A stretch of 64,000 nt of DNA from Virgibacillus aidingensis (lineage in GTDB: Bacteria; Bacillota; Bacilli; Bacillales; Amphibacillaceae). Under the pieces are notes generated by a model, which saw nothing but the letters and a program-made list of their open reading frames with translations, was not told the origin of the DNA and ran no database searches. Both the position numbers and the translations under genes were made by a program. Below, piece after piece: positions 27,167 to 36,419 of this stretch; position 1 is the stretch's first letter; each line of letters opens with the position of its first letter. The stretch lies in NCBI RefSeq assembly GCF_010994035.1, contig NZ_WIXN01000016.1, positions 1 through 64,000 of the forward strand. The letters are read 5' to 3'.

Positions 27167-28096
27167 ATGATTTTAACCATTACCCTGAACCCATCGGTGG
27201 ATATCAGTTACAAAATGGACAAACTGTCCCTGGATACGGTAAATCGTGTGGCTGATGTTTCCAAGACTGCCGGCGGCAAGGGACTGAATGTTTCACGAGT
27301 GATCCGGCAGCTTGGGGAAGATGTCGCTGCAACAGGGTTTTTAGGCGGCAGTTTAGGTGACTTTATTCGCCGCAGCATTGCGGATCAGGGAATACACGAT
27401 TATTTTATTGATGTAGCAGGCGATACACGCAACTGTATTGCAGTGATTCATGAAGGGCAGCAGACGGAGATTTTAGAAGCCGGCCCGGTAATAGATGAAA
27501 GGGAGGCCGGAAAATTTATAGAAAAATTTTCAGCAGACGTGCAAAAGGTGGATTATATAACTATTTCAGGAAGTTTGCCAAAGGGTCTGGATAATAACTA
27601 TTACGCCCGGCTTGTCGAGATAGCCAATCAGTATAATACGCCGGTATTGCTGGATACAAAAGGGGAACTGCTTGATTATACCCTGCAAAATGAAAATAAA
27701 CCCTTTTTAATTAAACCCAACCATGAAGAATTGGGTGACTTGCTTGAAGAAAATGTTACCAATGACGCCCAAATTATTTCCGCATTACAATCGGAGAAAT
27801 TTTCCGGAATTCCCTGGGTCGTCGTGACAACCGGATCAGCCGGGGCATTTATCAGGTTCGATAATAACGTATACCGTGTGTCCATACCTAAAGTAGAGGC
27901 AGTCAATCCGGTTGGTTCCGGGGATGCAGTTATTGCAGGCTTTGCGGTAGGTCTGTCACGCGGGCTGGAAAGCGAAGAACTGATCCAATTTGGACTCTCG
28001 ATGGGTGTGCTGAACGCGATGGAGGCAAAGACAGGATCGGTTAACCCGGAAAGGGTCAACTGGTGCATGGACCGGATCAGCGTGGAAAAAGTTTGA
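27167..28096 (+). CDS. lacC: Tagatose-6-phosphate kinase, copy 1
   Basis: A 309-residue PfkB-family kinase that phosphorylates tagatose-6-phosphate to tagatose-1,6-bisphosphate with ATP. PfkB signature 1 is GGKGLNVSRV (residues ~37-46), and signature 2 is NPVGSGD with catalytic base D253. GATTTTAACCATTACC-type N terminus MILTITLNPSVD is typical of LacC/FruK. A GGTGA ribosome site stands upstream. It differs from the copy at 41592 in about six residues (for example A86/K, R109/N). Confidence 0.93.
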   Translation: MILTITLNPSVDISYKMDKLSLDTVNRVADVSKTAGGKGLNVSRVIRQLGEDVAATGFLGGSLGDFIRRSIADQGIHDYFIDVAGDTRNCIAVIHEGQQTEILEAGPVIDEREAGKFIEKFSADVQKVDYITISGSLPKGLDNNYYARLVEIANQYNTPVLLDTKGELLDYTLQNENKPFLIKPNHEELGDLLEENVTNDAQIISALQSEKFSGIPWVVVTTGSAGAFIRFDNNVYRVSIPKVEAVNPVGSGDAVIAGFAVGLSRGLESEELIQFGLSMGVLNAMEAKTGSVNPERVNWCMDRISVEKV

Positions 28097-28121
28097 TTTA
28101 AACAGGAGGGCAAGTTAAATA

Positions 28122-29114
28122 ATGAAACTAACACCAGGAAAAAGACGCGGTTTGGAATTGATTTCCGATAATGATCAAGTAATATTAGCTACAGCAATGG
28201 ATCAGCGGGGTTCTTTAGGAAAAATGATTCAATCATTTAATGACAGCATCAGTTACGAAGATGGTGTAAGCCAATTTAAAGAAGGCGTCAGTGAAGTGCT
28301 TGGGAACCAGTCATCTTCTCTCTTGCTTGATCCTGAGTACGGCTGGAGTGCGGCAAGCAAATTAAATGATGATATTGGATTAATTATGGCTTATGAGAAA
28401 ACCGGATATGATGCTTCCGAAAAGGGCCGCCTGCCCAATCTGGTTGACCATTATGCCGTCCAGGACTTGGCAGAAAAAGGTGCAAGTGCCCTTAAATTGC
28501 TTATCTATTATGATCATCAGGAAGAAGAAAAATATAACACGATGAAAAAAGCATTTATTAAGCGTGTTGGGGATGAATGCAAGCAGAATGACTTACTGTT
28601 TATACTGGAGCCTGTCTCCTACAGTGCAGAAGGTTTAGGGTCCAAAAGTGCTGCATTCGCCAGGAAAAAACCAGAAATAGTGGATTATTTCATGACTGAA
28701 TTCTCGAAAGCGGAATACGGTGTGGACCTGTTAAAGGTGGAAGTGCCGGTATCGATTTATAACATTGAGGGATATGAACAATACGATAATTATGAACCTG
28801 TTTTCAGCAGAAAGGAAGCAGCGGAATTTTATCGTACAAGTTCTGAAAAAAGCCGTCTGCCATTCATATATTTGAGCGGCGGCGTAACCAACGAACAGTT
28901 TGTGGAAACATTGCATTTTGCCAAGGAAGCAGGAGCCAGATTCAGCGGCAGCCTCTGCGGCCGTGCTATCTGGAAAGATGGCGTTCAGCCGTTTGCCGAA
29001 AAGGGAAAGGAAGCCCAATACGAATGGCTTCAAACAACAGGATTGGACAATTTGAACAAAGTGAAAAAGGCGATTAAGGAAACAGCGGTCCCATGGACTG
29101 AGTTTGTTGAATAA
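28122..29114 (+). CDS. lacD: Tagatose-1,6-bisphosphate aldolase, copy 1
   Basis: A 330-residue class I aldolase of the LacD family that splits tagatose-1,6-bisphosphate to dihydroxyacetone phosphate and glyceraldehyde-3-phosphate. Typical blocks are ATAMDQRGSL near residue 25, LLDPEYGWS near 70, the lysine-bearing DLLKVEVP near 205 (Schiff-base lysine) and YLSGGV near 250. AGGAGG precedes the ATG. Only two residues differ from the copy at 42547 (P/T at 5, S/G at 79). A strong terminator follows, ending the lac transcript before the beta-galactosidase gene. Confidence 0.94.
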   Translation: MKLTPGKRRGLELISDNDQVILATAMDQRGSLGKMIQSFNDSISYEDGVSQFKEGVSEVLGNQSSSLLLDPEYGWSAASKLNDDIGLIMAYEKTGYDASEKGRLPNLVDHYAVQDLAEKGASALKLLIYYDHQEEEKYNTMKKAFIKRVGDECKQNDLLFILEPVSYSAEGLGSKSAAFARKKPEIVDYFMTEFSKAEYGVDLLKVEVPVSIYNIEGYEQYDNYEPVFSRKEAAEFYRTSSEKSRLPFIYLSGGVTNEQFVETLHFAKEAGARFSGSLCGRAIWKDGVQPFAEKGKEAQYEWLQTTGLDNLNKVKKAIKETAVPWTEFVE

Positions 29115-29146
29115 AGAAAGCTTCTTTATAAAGTCAATTAATGGAG

Positions 29147-29181
29147 AGGTTTCCCTGTTGTAAAATGAGACAGGGAAACCT
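29147..29181 (+). terminator. Terminator after lacD copy 1
   Basis: AGGTTTCCCTGT (29147-29158) and ACAGGGAAACCT (29170-29181) form a perfect 12-bp stem with an 11-base loop, followed by TATTCTTTT. Confidence 0.85.
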
Positions 29182-29326
29182 TATTCTTTTCCTGGAAAAA
29201 CGATATGGAAGGCATTCCGCAGGTGGACAGTCAGCCTTGATGGTGCTTTGTGATATGTAATATGGTTTTCTATTATTATGGGATTTGAGCTAATCCTGAT
29301 TAAAAATAAAAGATTATGAATTTTAC

Positions 29327-29355
29327 TTGAGAAAAACGCTTACATAACATATAAT
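29327..29355 (+). promoter_or_regulatory. Beta-galactosidase promoter with cre-like site
   Basis: TTGAGA (29327-29332) and TATAAT (29350-29355) are 17 bases apart. The spacer holds a cre-like GAAAAACGCTTACA (29331-29344; two mismatches in the first two places). The layout (cre in the spacer, GAACAA repeats after the -10) is the same as at lacR. Confidence 0.75.
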
Positions 29356-29360
29356 AACAT

Positions 29361-29420
29361 TATGGAACAATTTAGAACAATATGAAACAACTTAGAACAA
29401 TATCAGACAACTTAGAACAA
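29361..29420 (+). repeat. Six 10-bp direct repeats downstream of the -10
   Basis: Six decamers follow each other without gaps: tatggaacaa, tttagaacaa, tatgaaacaa, cttagaacaa, tatcagacaa, cttagaacaa. Consensus is YWTRGAACAA, and alternate units are most alike (20-base period). The array begins at the expected transcription start. It is likely an operator array for a DeoR/LacR-type regulator, since TATAGAACAA also follows the lacR -10. This gap (29115-29508) holds no gene. Confidence 0.75.
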
Positions 29421-29508
29421 CAAAAATTTTAGGAGGTCGTACATATTAGAAATACGGAGAAAGGAAGTTAAGCAAAAAAATTATGCATGATAAACGGAGG
29501 GATAGAAA

Positions 29509-32500
29509 TTGGGAAAAAACAAGAAAAGTATGTTGAGTTTGTTTCTGATAGCAATATTAGTTTTGGAAAGTTTTACTTTGGCATTTAGTTCGCAATTTTC
29601 CGCAAAAAATGTAGCTCATGCAGCTGAAGAAGACTATTCAATTAGTTCACCTGAAACTTTTATTCACAAAACACATTTAAGTGACGATAAACGCCGTCAA
29701 TTATTTAATGAAAATTGGAAGTTTAGGTATGGTGAGCAATCTAATGCCGAATTGAACAGCTATGATGATACAAATTGGGATAATGTACAATTGCCGCACG
29801 ATTACAGTCTGGACCTCCCGTACAGCCAGGCAGGTGAAGCGGAAAGTGGTTATAAGCTTGGTGGAATTGGCTGGTATCGCAAGTCATTTACACTGGATGA
29901 AATCGATAAAGATAAACGGGTTATTGTTGAGTTTGGCGGGGTTTATATGAATGCAAGTGTGTATATTAATGGACATAAATTAGGTGATCACCCAAATGGA
30001 TATACACCATTTGCATATGATTTAACTGACCACCTCAATTTCAATGGGGAGAATGTAATTGCGGTACGTGTGAATCATAAATTCCCATCAAGCCGCTGGT
30101 ATTCAGGGAGCGGTATTTATCGTGATGTGCATCTGACAATCACAGATGATGTTCATGTTGATCATTATGGTGTTCAGGTATTAACTCCAAACCTTGAAGA
30201 TCAAATAGGTGAAGAAGTGGATGTAGAAGTTAATGCTGATATTAAGAATGAGTCGTCTGATAAGGTTAATGCATCTGTAAAACAAAGCATTCGCAAAAAA
30301 GGTTCGGAAGATATTATTGTCAGCGCACAAAGTGACGCATTAGAAATAAATGCTGATGACTCCGTGTCAACAAGTGTTTCTCTGACAATAAATGATCCAG
30401 CACTTTGGTCTTTATCCAATCCCCAATTATATGAGATTGTTACGGAAGTTATAAAAGATGATAAAGTTGTTGATGAATATGTAACAGATTATGGGTTTAG
30501 AACTTTTGAATTTAAACCAGATACAGGGTTTTATCTAAATGGAGAACCTGTAAAAATACAAGGTGTAAGCATGCACTCCGATCAGGGAGCATTAGGAGCA
30601 GAAGCCCATGATCGCGCCATGGAACGCCAGGTTGAGATTTTAGCAGATATGGGTGTTAATGCGATCCGTGTTACACACAATCCAGCGGCCGATGAACTTA
30701 TCGAAATTGCGAATAGAGAAGGTATGCTTATCATTGATGAGGCATTTGATACGTGGATAGCAAGCAAAAATGGCAACCATCATGATTATGCTTCATGGTT
30801 TGAGAAGCCGATTGGTGATAATAATCCATTATTAGGTGCGACTGCTGACATGACTTGGGCAGAGTTTGATATTAAGACTATGGTACGCCGCGGAATTAAT
30901 GCACCATCCATTATTAGCTGGTCAACAGGAAATGAAGTTATGGAAGGCAACAGCGGGCCATATAATGAATATCCAGATATTTTAGAACAGCTGATAACAT
31001 GGGTTAAAGAAGTTGATCAAACCCGTCCAGCTACTATAGGCGACAATAAATTTAAAGCAAATTGGAATGAGTCAACAAGATTTGGCAACAGTTTGACAGA
31101 ACATGGTGGTATTGTTGGTTTTAACTATGCCGATGGAAGTCATTTTGACCAATTCCATGAGAACCATCCGGAATGGAAAATGTATGGTGCAGAAACAGCA
31201 TCATCTATCAACAGCCGCGGGGTTTATAAACCTTCCAATTATGACAGGCACTTAACATCCTATGATGAGTCGCATGTGGGATGGGGTAAACGTTCCGCAG
31301 ATTCTTGGTATGAAATTATTACCCGTGACTTTATGGCAGGGGAATTTGTCTGGACTGGTTTTGACTATCTTGGAGAACCAACACCTTGGAATAACGTAGG
31401 TCCCGGTGCAACAGGTGCCTGGCCTTCACCAAAATCAAGTTATTTTGGTATTGTTGATACAGCAGGACTTCCAAAAGATCGATACTATTTTTATCAATCA
31501 CAATGGAATGATGAAGCCGATACACTTCATATACTTCCGGCCTGGAAAGAAGATATGATTGAGATCGATGATCAGGGAAATGTTCGTGTTGATGTGTATA
31601 GTGATGCGCGAAGTGTTGAATTATTCTTTAAAGATGCCGACGGCGAGGAAAAATCACTGGGCAAGAAAACTTTTACAGAACACACAACAGAGGCAGGGCA
31701 TTCCTATCAGATAAATGAGGGTCCTGATAAGAAAGATGAAGACTTCAGAAATCTCTATTTTACCTGGGATGTTCCTTATGAAGATGGAACAGTCTATGCT
31801 AAGGCCTATGATGAAGATGACAAAGTTATTACTGACACAGAAGGCCGGGACAGTGTTACGACATTTGGAGAGGCATCTGACCTGAAACTTAAGGCAGATC
31901 GTGAATCTATTGTGGCTGATGGACGTGATTTGTCCTATATTACAATTGAAGCAGTCGATGAAAATGGGGATACCGTTGAGGATGCCGCCAACTTGATTCA
32001 TGCAGAAGTAAGCGGCAATGGAGAACTGATGGCACTTGATAATGGTGATCAAGTGGATCATGAACCATATGACAGCGGCAAACGCAGCTTATTTAATGGA
32101 AAACTCGTTGCTATTGTCAAATCAACAACGGATGAAGGAACAATGACACTTCATGTGAAGGCTGACGGCATCGAAGATCAAAGTATCACAATCGAGACCA
32201 CACCTGATCCCGAAAAACCGGAAGAAAAGTATATCGAAGGCTATACCATGTCAAAAAATCACTATGTTAAATTAGGACACCAGCCGCAGCTTGCGTCGGA
32301 AACAGCGTTGCTTTTCAGTGATGGAACTGAAGAAACGCATGAAATTACATGGGATATGGAAGAAAACATGTTTGATGAACCTGGGACTGTCAGTGTTTCC
32401 GGACATGTTAAGAACCATGATCTTCGCGTCTTTACCCATGTTACGGTTATCGAATCTATTGGTACAGTGCTGAATTATTCCGCAGCTGCTGAAACAGGAG

Positions 32501-34659
32501 TTGACCATGTTAACTTACCTTCAAGCAGACCCCTGGTTTTAGAGAACGGTGATGTTTTAGAAACTGAATTCCCGGTAGAATGGGATGCCCAGGATGCTGA
32601 AGACTATAAAGAACCGGGACATGTAACCATCAATGGCACTTCCACCGTGTTCGGTGAAACAATTCCGGTCACTGCGTCTGTGCGGGTTGATGATGCAGAA
32701 CGGACTTTGGGTGACAATATAGCAGGCAATAACTTGACGCTAACACAGGATATACCAGAAGAATTGCAATCCGGCAGCCTGGAAGCAATTGTCGATGGGG
32801 ATACTGGATTTGATACTGTTCCAAACGGACCGGACCCTGCTGTTTGGACAAACTATGATATGGCTCAAACAGGGGAAAATAAAGCAGAAATAATTTTCAC
32901 CTATGCGACGGCACAATTTTTAGGTTCAGCAGACTTGTACTTTTATCAGGATGATGAGGCTTTGCGTTTACCTGAAGATGTGGAACTGTATTGGTCCAAT
33001 GAAGGTACAGAGGATGCAAACTGGACAAAAATAGATAACGTAGAAGTAACACGCGGAGAGACTTCAGAGGGTACGCCAAATATTACTAAAGTTAATTATC
33101 GTTTCCATGGTGTTCCGGCTGTGGCATTTAAGATTGTTTTAACAAGTGACCCCGGCACCAATGATGCTGGTGAGCACTTGGCGGCAGGACTAACAGAGGT
33201 GGAATTGCGTGTAGAGCATAGTTCGTTAAATCAATACAGCGAAGCAACACTTGATGATATAAGGCTCAATGGCAACAGTGTTTCCCAATCAGAACTTGAA
33301 GATAAAGTAATTAACACAGAATATCAAAAAGCAGTTGTTGAAACAGACAGTGATAAAAACGCTGCCGTCACCGTACTGGAACCATACGAAAAGGTGATTC
33401 GTATTATTACGGAATCAGAAGATCACTCGACAAGAGAAATTTATACGATTAATCTGGATCAGCCTGCTCCTGACGAAGATTTACCGGCAGATGACGGTAC
33501 GCGGGATTATCCATACGGTAAAACTACCGCAACTGCAGGAGACTACCATAAGAATCACGAAACAGAAGGCGACCCTAACTTTGCTGTAGATAACGATCCA
33601 TCCACCATATTCCATACGCCATGGGAGGGCACGGATAAATCAAACTTCTGGATTACCTTGGAAATGGAAGAAGCAGCAGAAATTGATGCACTCCGCTATT
33701 TATCACGCAGCGGCAGCAGTAACGGTATTGTAAATGAATATAAAGTTGAAACTTCCCTGGATAATGAAACGTGGGAAGAAGTGTCAATTGGTAATTGGTC
33801 AGGTGAAACCAGTACATGGTCCATTGCCGAGTTTGATGAACCAAGAGAATCCAAATACGTACGACTAACAGCTTTGTCAACATATGGTGACGGAAATCAG
33901 GCAGATCAATTTATGACAGCAGAAGAAATCAGACTTCGTCAAGCACCTGCTGAAAAAGAATCATTAGAAAATGCAGAAGTGACACTTGAGGAGGATGTGT
34001 TTCCATATGATGGAGAACCAAAAACTCCACAAGCAACTGTTACGAAAGATTCTGAGGTATTAGAAGAAGGAATAGATTATCGCGTCACATATGAAAATAA
34101 CGTCGAAGCCGGCGAAGCTAAAATTGTAATTACAGGAATTGTAGAATACGAGGGCACCTTGGAAAAAACATTTTTAATTCTGGATATAACAGAACTGGAA
34201 GAGCTAATAGCAGAAGCTAAAGATATCTCAAATGATCATGGCAGCTATACAGAAAAATCATATGAGGCTCTCCAAGCAGCAATTACAGAAGCAGAATCTG
34301 CCCTGGAAGAGATTGATACCGAGGAAGCACTGGAAGAAGCAATATCTAATCTCCAAGCAGCCATGGACGGCTTGGAAACAGTAAAAGAACCAATAACAGA
34401 TGTATCTGGGTTACAGGATTTGGTTGAACAATATGAAGAATCCGGCGACCTGTCAAGTGACGAAAGTATTCACGCCTTGAAGCTTCATCTGAGCGCTCTG
34501 GCCCATTTTGAGAAGTCGGGTGACAACGAAAAAGTCGTGAATCATCTGAATGGATTTAAAGTTTTACTCGATCATTACCATGCAGAAGAACAAATTTCCG
34601 ACAAAGCCTATGAAACTCTCATGGAAGGGACAGATACGCTGATTAATGAATTGGAATAA
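29509..34659 (+). CDS. Giant secreted GH2 beta-galactosidase
   Basis: A 1716-residue secreted enzyme that should release terminal beta-linked galactose. TTG start with GGAGG eight bases upstream. Signal peptide residues 1-~38 (cleavage near AHA-AEED). GH2 sugar-binding, Ig and TIM-barrel domains cover ~60-640; E476 (STGNEVME) is the likely acid/base and E562 (YGAETASS) the nucleophile. Then a DUF4982-like domain (~660-735), Ig-like and Big4-like repeats (~785-1065), a cadherin-like segment (~1245-1320), a F5/8C carbohydrate-binding module (~1340-1485), another Ig-like unit, a FIVAR helical domain (~1560-1628) and a C-terminal FIMAH-like module (~1631-1716). No LPXTG anchor. Modular form resembles pneumococcal BgaA. 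It has its own promoter after the lac operon. Confidence 0.9.
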   Translation: MGKNKKSMLSLFLIAILVLESFTLAFSSQFSAKNVAHAAEEDYSISSPETFIHKTHLSDDKRRQLFNENWKFRYGEQSNAELNSYDDTNWDNVQLPHDYSLDLPYSQAGEAESGYKLGGIGWYRKSFTLDEIDKDKRVIVEFGGVYMNASVYINGHKLGDHPNGYTPFAYDLTDHLNFNGENVIAVRVNHKFPSSRWYSGSGIYRDVHLTITDDVHVDHYGVQVLTPNLEDQIGEEVDVEVNADIKNESSDKVNASVKQSIRKKGSEDIIVSAQSDALEINADDSVSTSVSLTINDPALWSLSNPQLYEIVTEVIKDDKVVDEYVTDYGFRTFEFKPDTGFYLNGEPVKIQGVSMHSDQGALGAEAHDRAMERQVEILADMGVNAIRVTHNPAADELIEIANREGMLIIDEAFDTWIASKNGNHHDYASWFEKPIGDNNPLLGATADMTWAEFDIKTMVRRGINAPSIISWSTGNEVMEGNSGPYNEYPDILEQLITWVKEVDQTRPATIGDNKFKANWNESTRFGNSLTEHGGIVGFNYADGSHFDQFHENHPEWKMYGAETASSINSRGVYKPSNYDRHLTSYDESHVGWGKRSADSWYEIITRDFMAGEFVWTGFDYLGEPTPWNNVGPGATGAWPSPKSSYFGIVDTAGLPKDRYYFYQSQWNDEADTLHILPAWKEDMIEIDDQGNVRVDVYSDARSVELFFKDADGEEKSLGKKTFTEHTTEAGHSYQINEGPDKKDEDFRNLYFTWDVPYEDGTVYAKAYDEDDKVITDTEGRDSVTTFGEASDLKLKADRESIVADGRDLSYITIEAVDENGDTVEDAANLIHAEVSGNGELMALDNGDQVDHEPYDSGKRSLFNGKLVAIVKSTTDEGTMTLHVKADGIEDQSITIETTPDPEKPEEKYIEGYTMSKNHYVKLGHQPQLASETALLFSDGTEETHEITWDMEENMFDEPGTVSVSGHVKNHDLRVFTHVTVIESIGTVLNYSAAAETGVDHVNLPSSRPLVLENGDVLETEFPVEWDAQDAEDYKEPGHVTINGTSTVFGETIPVTASVRVDDAERTLGDNIAGNNLTLTQDIPEELQSGSLEAIVDGDTGFDTVPNGPDPAVWTNYDMAQTGENKAEIIFTYATAQFLGSADLYFYQDDEALRLPEDVELYWSNEGTEDANWTKIDNVEVTRGETSEGTPNITKVNYRFHGVPAVAFKIVLTSDPGTNDAGEHLAAGLTEVELRVEHSSLNQYSEATLDDIRLNGNSVSQSELEDKVINTEYQKAVVETDSDKNAAVTVLEPYEKVIRIITESEDHSTREIYTINLDQPAPDEDLPADDGTRDYPYGKTTATAGDYHKNHETEGDPNFAVDNDPSTIFHTPWEGTDKSNFWITLEMEEAAEIDALRYLSRSGSSNGIVNEYKVETSLDNETWEEVSIGNWSGETSTWSIAEFDEPRESKYVRLTALSTYGDGNQADQFMTAEEIRLRQAPAEKESLENAEVTLEEDVFPYDGEPKTPQATVTKDSEVLEEGIDYRVTYENNVEAGEAKIVITGIVEYEGTLEKTFLILDITELEELIAEAKDISNDHGSYTEKSYEALQAAITEAESALEEIDTEEALEEAISNLQAAMDGLETVKEPITDVSGLQDLVEQYEESGDLSSDESIHALKLHLSALAHFEKSGDNEKVVNHLNGFKVLLDHYHAEEQISDKAYETLMEGTDTLINELE

Positions 34660-34685
34660 AAAAATCCAATAGAATGACCAAAGCG

Positions 34686-34756
34686 GTGAAACATAGGACG
34701 GTTCTCCTGTTGCAGTTTATTAAATATGCAGCGGCGGAACCGTCCCGGTGTTTCAC
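34686..34756. repeat. GGGACGGTTCT-type palindromic intergenic repeat, copy 2
   Basis: Ends GTGAAACATAGGACGGTTCT and GGAACCGTCCCGGTGTTTCAC pair over about 20 bases; the interior TCCTGTTGCAG matches the copy at 22869. It lies between convergent genes and overlaps the yjbQ stop codon by a few bases, so it probably works as a bidirectional terminator here. Confidence 0.75.
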
Positions 34757-35151
34757 TTTATTATTTTGGCGTGGTATTTTCTGCTGCGGGGGCCGTCGAA
34801 TTCACAGAAGTAAATGCCTTGCCAGGTGCCAAGGACAAGTTTGCCGCCTGAAATCACCAATGTCTGTGCATGCCCAACCGTGCTTGTTTTCAGGTGGGCG
34901 GCGGTATTTCCTTCGCCATGCCTGTCTTTCGGATGATTCCACGGATACACTTCGTCCAGCCGCATAAGCATATCTGTCTTCACGTCCGGATCTGCATTTT
35001 CGTTTACGGTAATGCCTGCAGTCGTGTGCAGGGAGGTGACGACAAGCATCCCGTTTTCCACCCCTGTTTCCTGCATCCAATTTTCAAGTTCGGCAGTGAT
35101 ATCGAGCATTTCATTGTGTGCGTTGGTACGCAGGTGAAATGTTTTTTCCAT
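34753..35151 (-). CDS. YjbQ family protein (UPF0047)
   Basis: A 132-residue cytoplasmic protein of the YjbQ/UPF0047 family, for which a weak thiamine-phosphate synthase activity has been reported; the true role is unsettled. Family marks are [15 protein letters not shown] (residues ~40-54), NTAAHLK with a conserved His, and [18 protein letters not shown] 35151 is chosen because AAAGG lies nine bases upstream; the ATG at 35160 directly abuts that site. It is not part of the sugar genes on either side and seems to be a lone housekeeping gene inside the glycan region. Confidence 0.85.
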   Translation of the reverse strand: MEKTFHLRTNAHNEMLDITAELENWMQETGVENGMLVVTSLHTTAGITVNENADPDVKTDMLMRLDEVYPWNHPKDRHGEGNTAAHLKTSTVGHAQTLVISGGKLVLGTWQGIYFCEFDGPRSRKYHAKIIK

Positions 35152-35435
35152 GTTGGCCATCCTTTCTAAAAAAAATGATTGCGTTCTTCCAGACCCATTT
35201 GGGAGAAGAAAATATATCCTACTGTTTTGAAATCTGTAAAAAGCTATTCCCCGCCTTTACACTATTTTAATCTTTTTGAACTGTAAAATGAAATAGGAAA
35301 ATCACTTTAATGAAATACAGCCTTATTTGCTTAAAAGCTGCCGGGAGAGTCTTTCAGACAAAGGCTGAGTAAACAAAGACCCACTCGTCAAATCTGTTTG
35401 CGGAAGGATAAAATATGTTAATTTAAATGCAATCC

Positions 35436-35487
35436 TTTACATTCTCTTAAAATTGTCCTATACTTAACTCGAACTGGTAATAACCAC
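35436..35487 (+). promoter_or_regulatory. gntR promoter with own operator
   Basis: TTTACA (35436-35441) and TATACT (35459-35464) are 17 bases apart. Right after them AACTGGTAATAACCAC (35472-35487) covers the expected start of transcription. The same motif (AACTGGTWATAACSAY) occurs before agaS and before the GH123 gene, so it is probably the operator of this GntR regulator, which would repress itself. The remaining gap from 35152 shows nothing else. Confidence 0.7.
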
Positions 35488-35535
35488 TTTGCCAAATAAA
35501 TTAATATGCTATTGCTGGGAGGTGGAATAAGCAAT

Positions 35536-36252
35536 TTGGACAAGAAGAGTAAAGTGCCATTATATCTGCAATTAATGGATGATTTAATAAAAAAAATGGA
35601 TACGGAAGAATACAGGGTTGATGAAAAGCTGCCTTCAGAAAGGGAACTATGCGAAATTTATGATCTTAGCCGGATAACTGTAAGGCAGGCACTGCAAGAG
35701 CTTGAGCGGGAAGGCTATATTTATAAGCTTCACGGAAAAGGGACGTTTGTCTCCCCAAAAAGCTATAACCAAAATCTTATTAAGCTTTACAGTTTTACAG
35801 AAGAGATGAAAAAAATAGGTAAGACGCCGGCAACGAAAGTACTTTCTTTCCAAGAAATAGCATTAGATGAAAGATTGGCAAACAAAATGAATTTGGCACC
35901 TTTGGATGAGGCTTTTCAGATAGTACGGCTGAGACTTGCCGATCATGAGCCGTTAATGTTTGAAACCTCTTATATACCAAAAGACATTTTTCCGAATTTA
36001 ACGGAAAAAGATTTAGCAGAGCGTCCAATGTATGACGTGTTTATGCAGGATTACAAAATTGGTGTTACAAAAGCAATTGAACGTTTCTCGGCTACAAGTG
36101 TACGCAAAGAAGAAGCAGAACATTTGAAAATTACTGCTGCTCACCCTGCCATGCTGATAAAGCGATTTGCATATCATAAGGAAAGTCTGATTGAATATAC
36201 GATAAGCGTAGCCCGCGGTGACAAATTTGACTACACTGTGGAATTAACTTAA
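35536..36252 (+). CDS. GntR/HutC-family repressor of GalNAc genes (AgaR/NagR type)
   Basis: A 238-residue regulator with an N-terminal GntR winged helix (residues ~5-72; ERELCEIYDLSRITVRQALQ) and a C-terminal UTRA ligand domain (~90-235; QIVRLRLADHEPLMFETSYIP). UTRA domains of the NagR/AgaR branch bind amino-sugar phosphates. TTG 35536 is chosen: GGGAGGTGG lies ~10 bases upstream and the product then begins MDKKSKVPLYLQL as in the family; ATG 35506 would add ten glycine-leucine-rich residues and has no ribosome site. It precedes agaS and likely controls the GalNAc operon and the GH123 gene. Confidence 0.85.
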   Translation: MDKKSKVPLYLQLMDDLIKKMDTEEYRVDEKLPSERELCEIYDLSRITVRQALQELEREGYIYKLHGKGTFVSPKSYNQNLIKLYSFTEEMKKIGKTPATKVLSFQEIALDERLANKMNLAPLDEAFQIVRLRLADHEPLMFETSYIPKDIFPNLTEKDLAERPMYDVFMQDYKIGVTKAIERFSATSVRKEEAEHLKITAAHPAMLIKRFAYHKESLIEYTISVARGDKFDYTVELT

Positions 36253-36278
36253 CTTAAATAACTGCATTTATATACCTG

Positions 36279-36306
36279 AACTGGTTATAACGACATAACC
36301 ACCAGG
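36279..36306 (+). promoter_or_regulatory. GntR operator upstream of agaS
   Basis: AACTGGTTATAACGAC (36279-36294) matches the operator before gntR in 13 of 16 places, and is followed by ATAACCACCAG, giving an outer dyad CTGGTTAT...ATAACC. It lies in the 167-base gap before agaS. A TATAAA at 36345-36350 could be the -10 but no good -35 is seen. Confidence 0.6.
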
Positions 36307-36419
36307 TGTTTAGCTGTCTTTAAAGCTGGCGCGAGTAGACAGATTATAAAACTAGTAATAAAAGAATAAAAAATTACCAATGCAGCAAGAAGAAAATAGC
36401 AAAAACAGGAGGATAAAAC

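Larger units (their letters stand above)
27167..29114 (+). repeat. lacC-lacD duplication, unit 1 of 2
   Basis: This 1948-base block recurs at 41592-43539 with only a few tens of base differences (about six residue changes in LacC, two in LacD). Similarity begins at the lacC start codon and ends at the lacD stop codon, with the intergenic spacer included; the flanks are unrelated. Confidence 0.9.

Noticed and set aside
34870-35169. Plus-strand frame over yjbQ
   Set aside because: Complement of a recognised family; the YjbQ motifs are on the minus strand.
36345-36350. Promoter of agaS at TATAAA
   Set aside because: No -35 at a proper distance; only the operator is listed with support.
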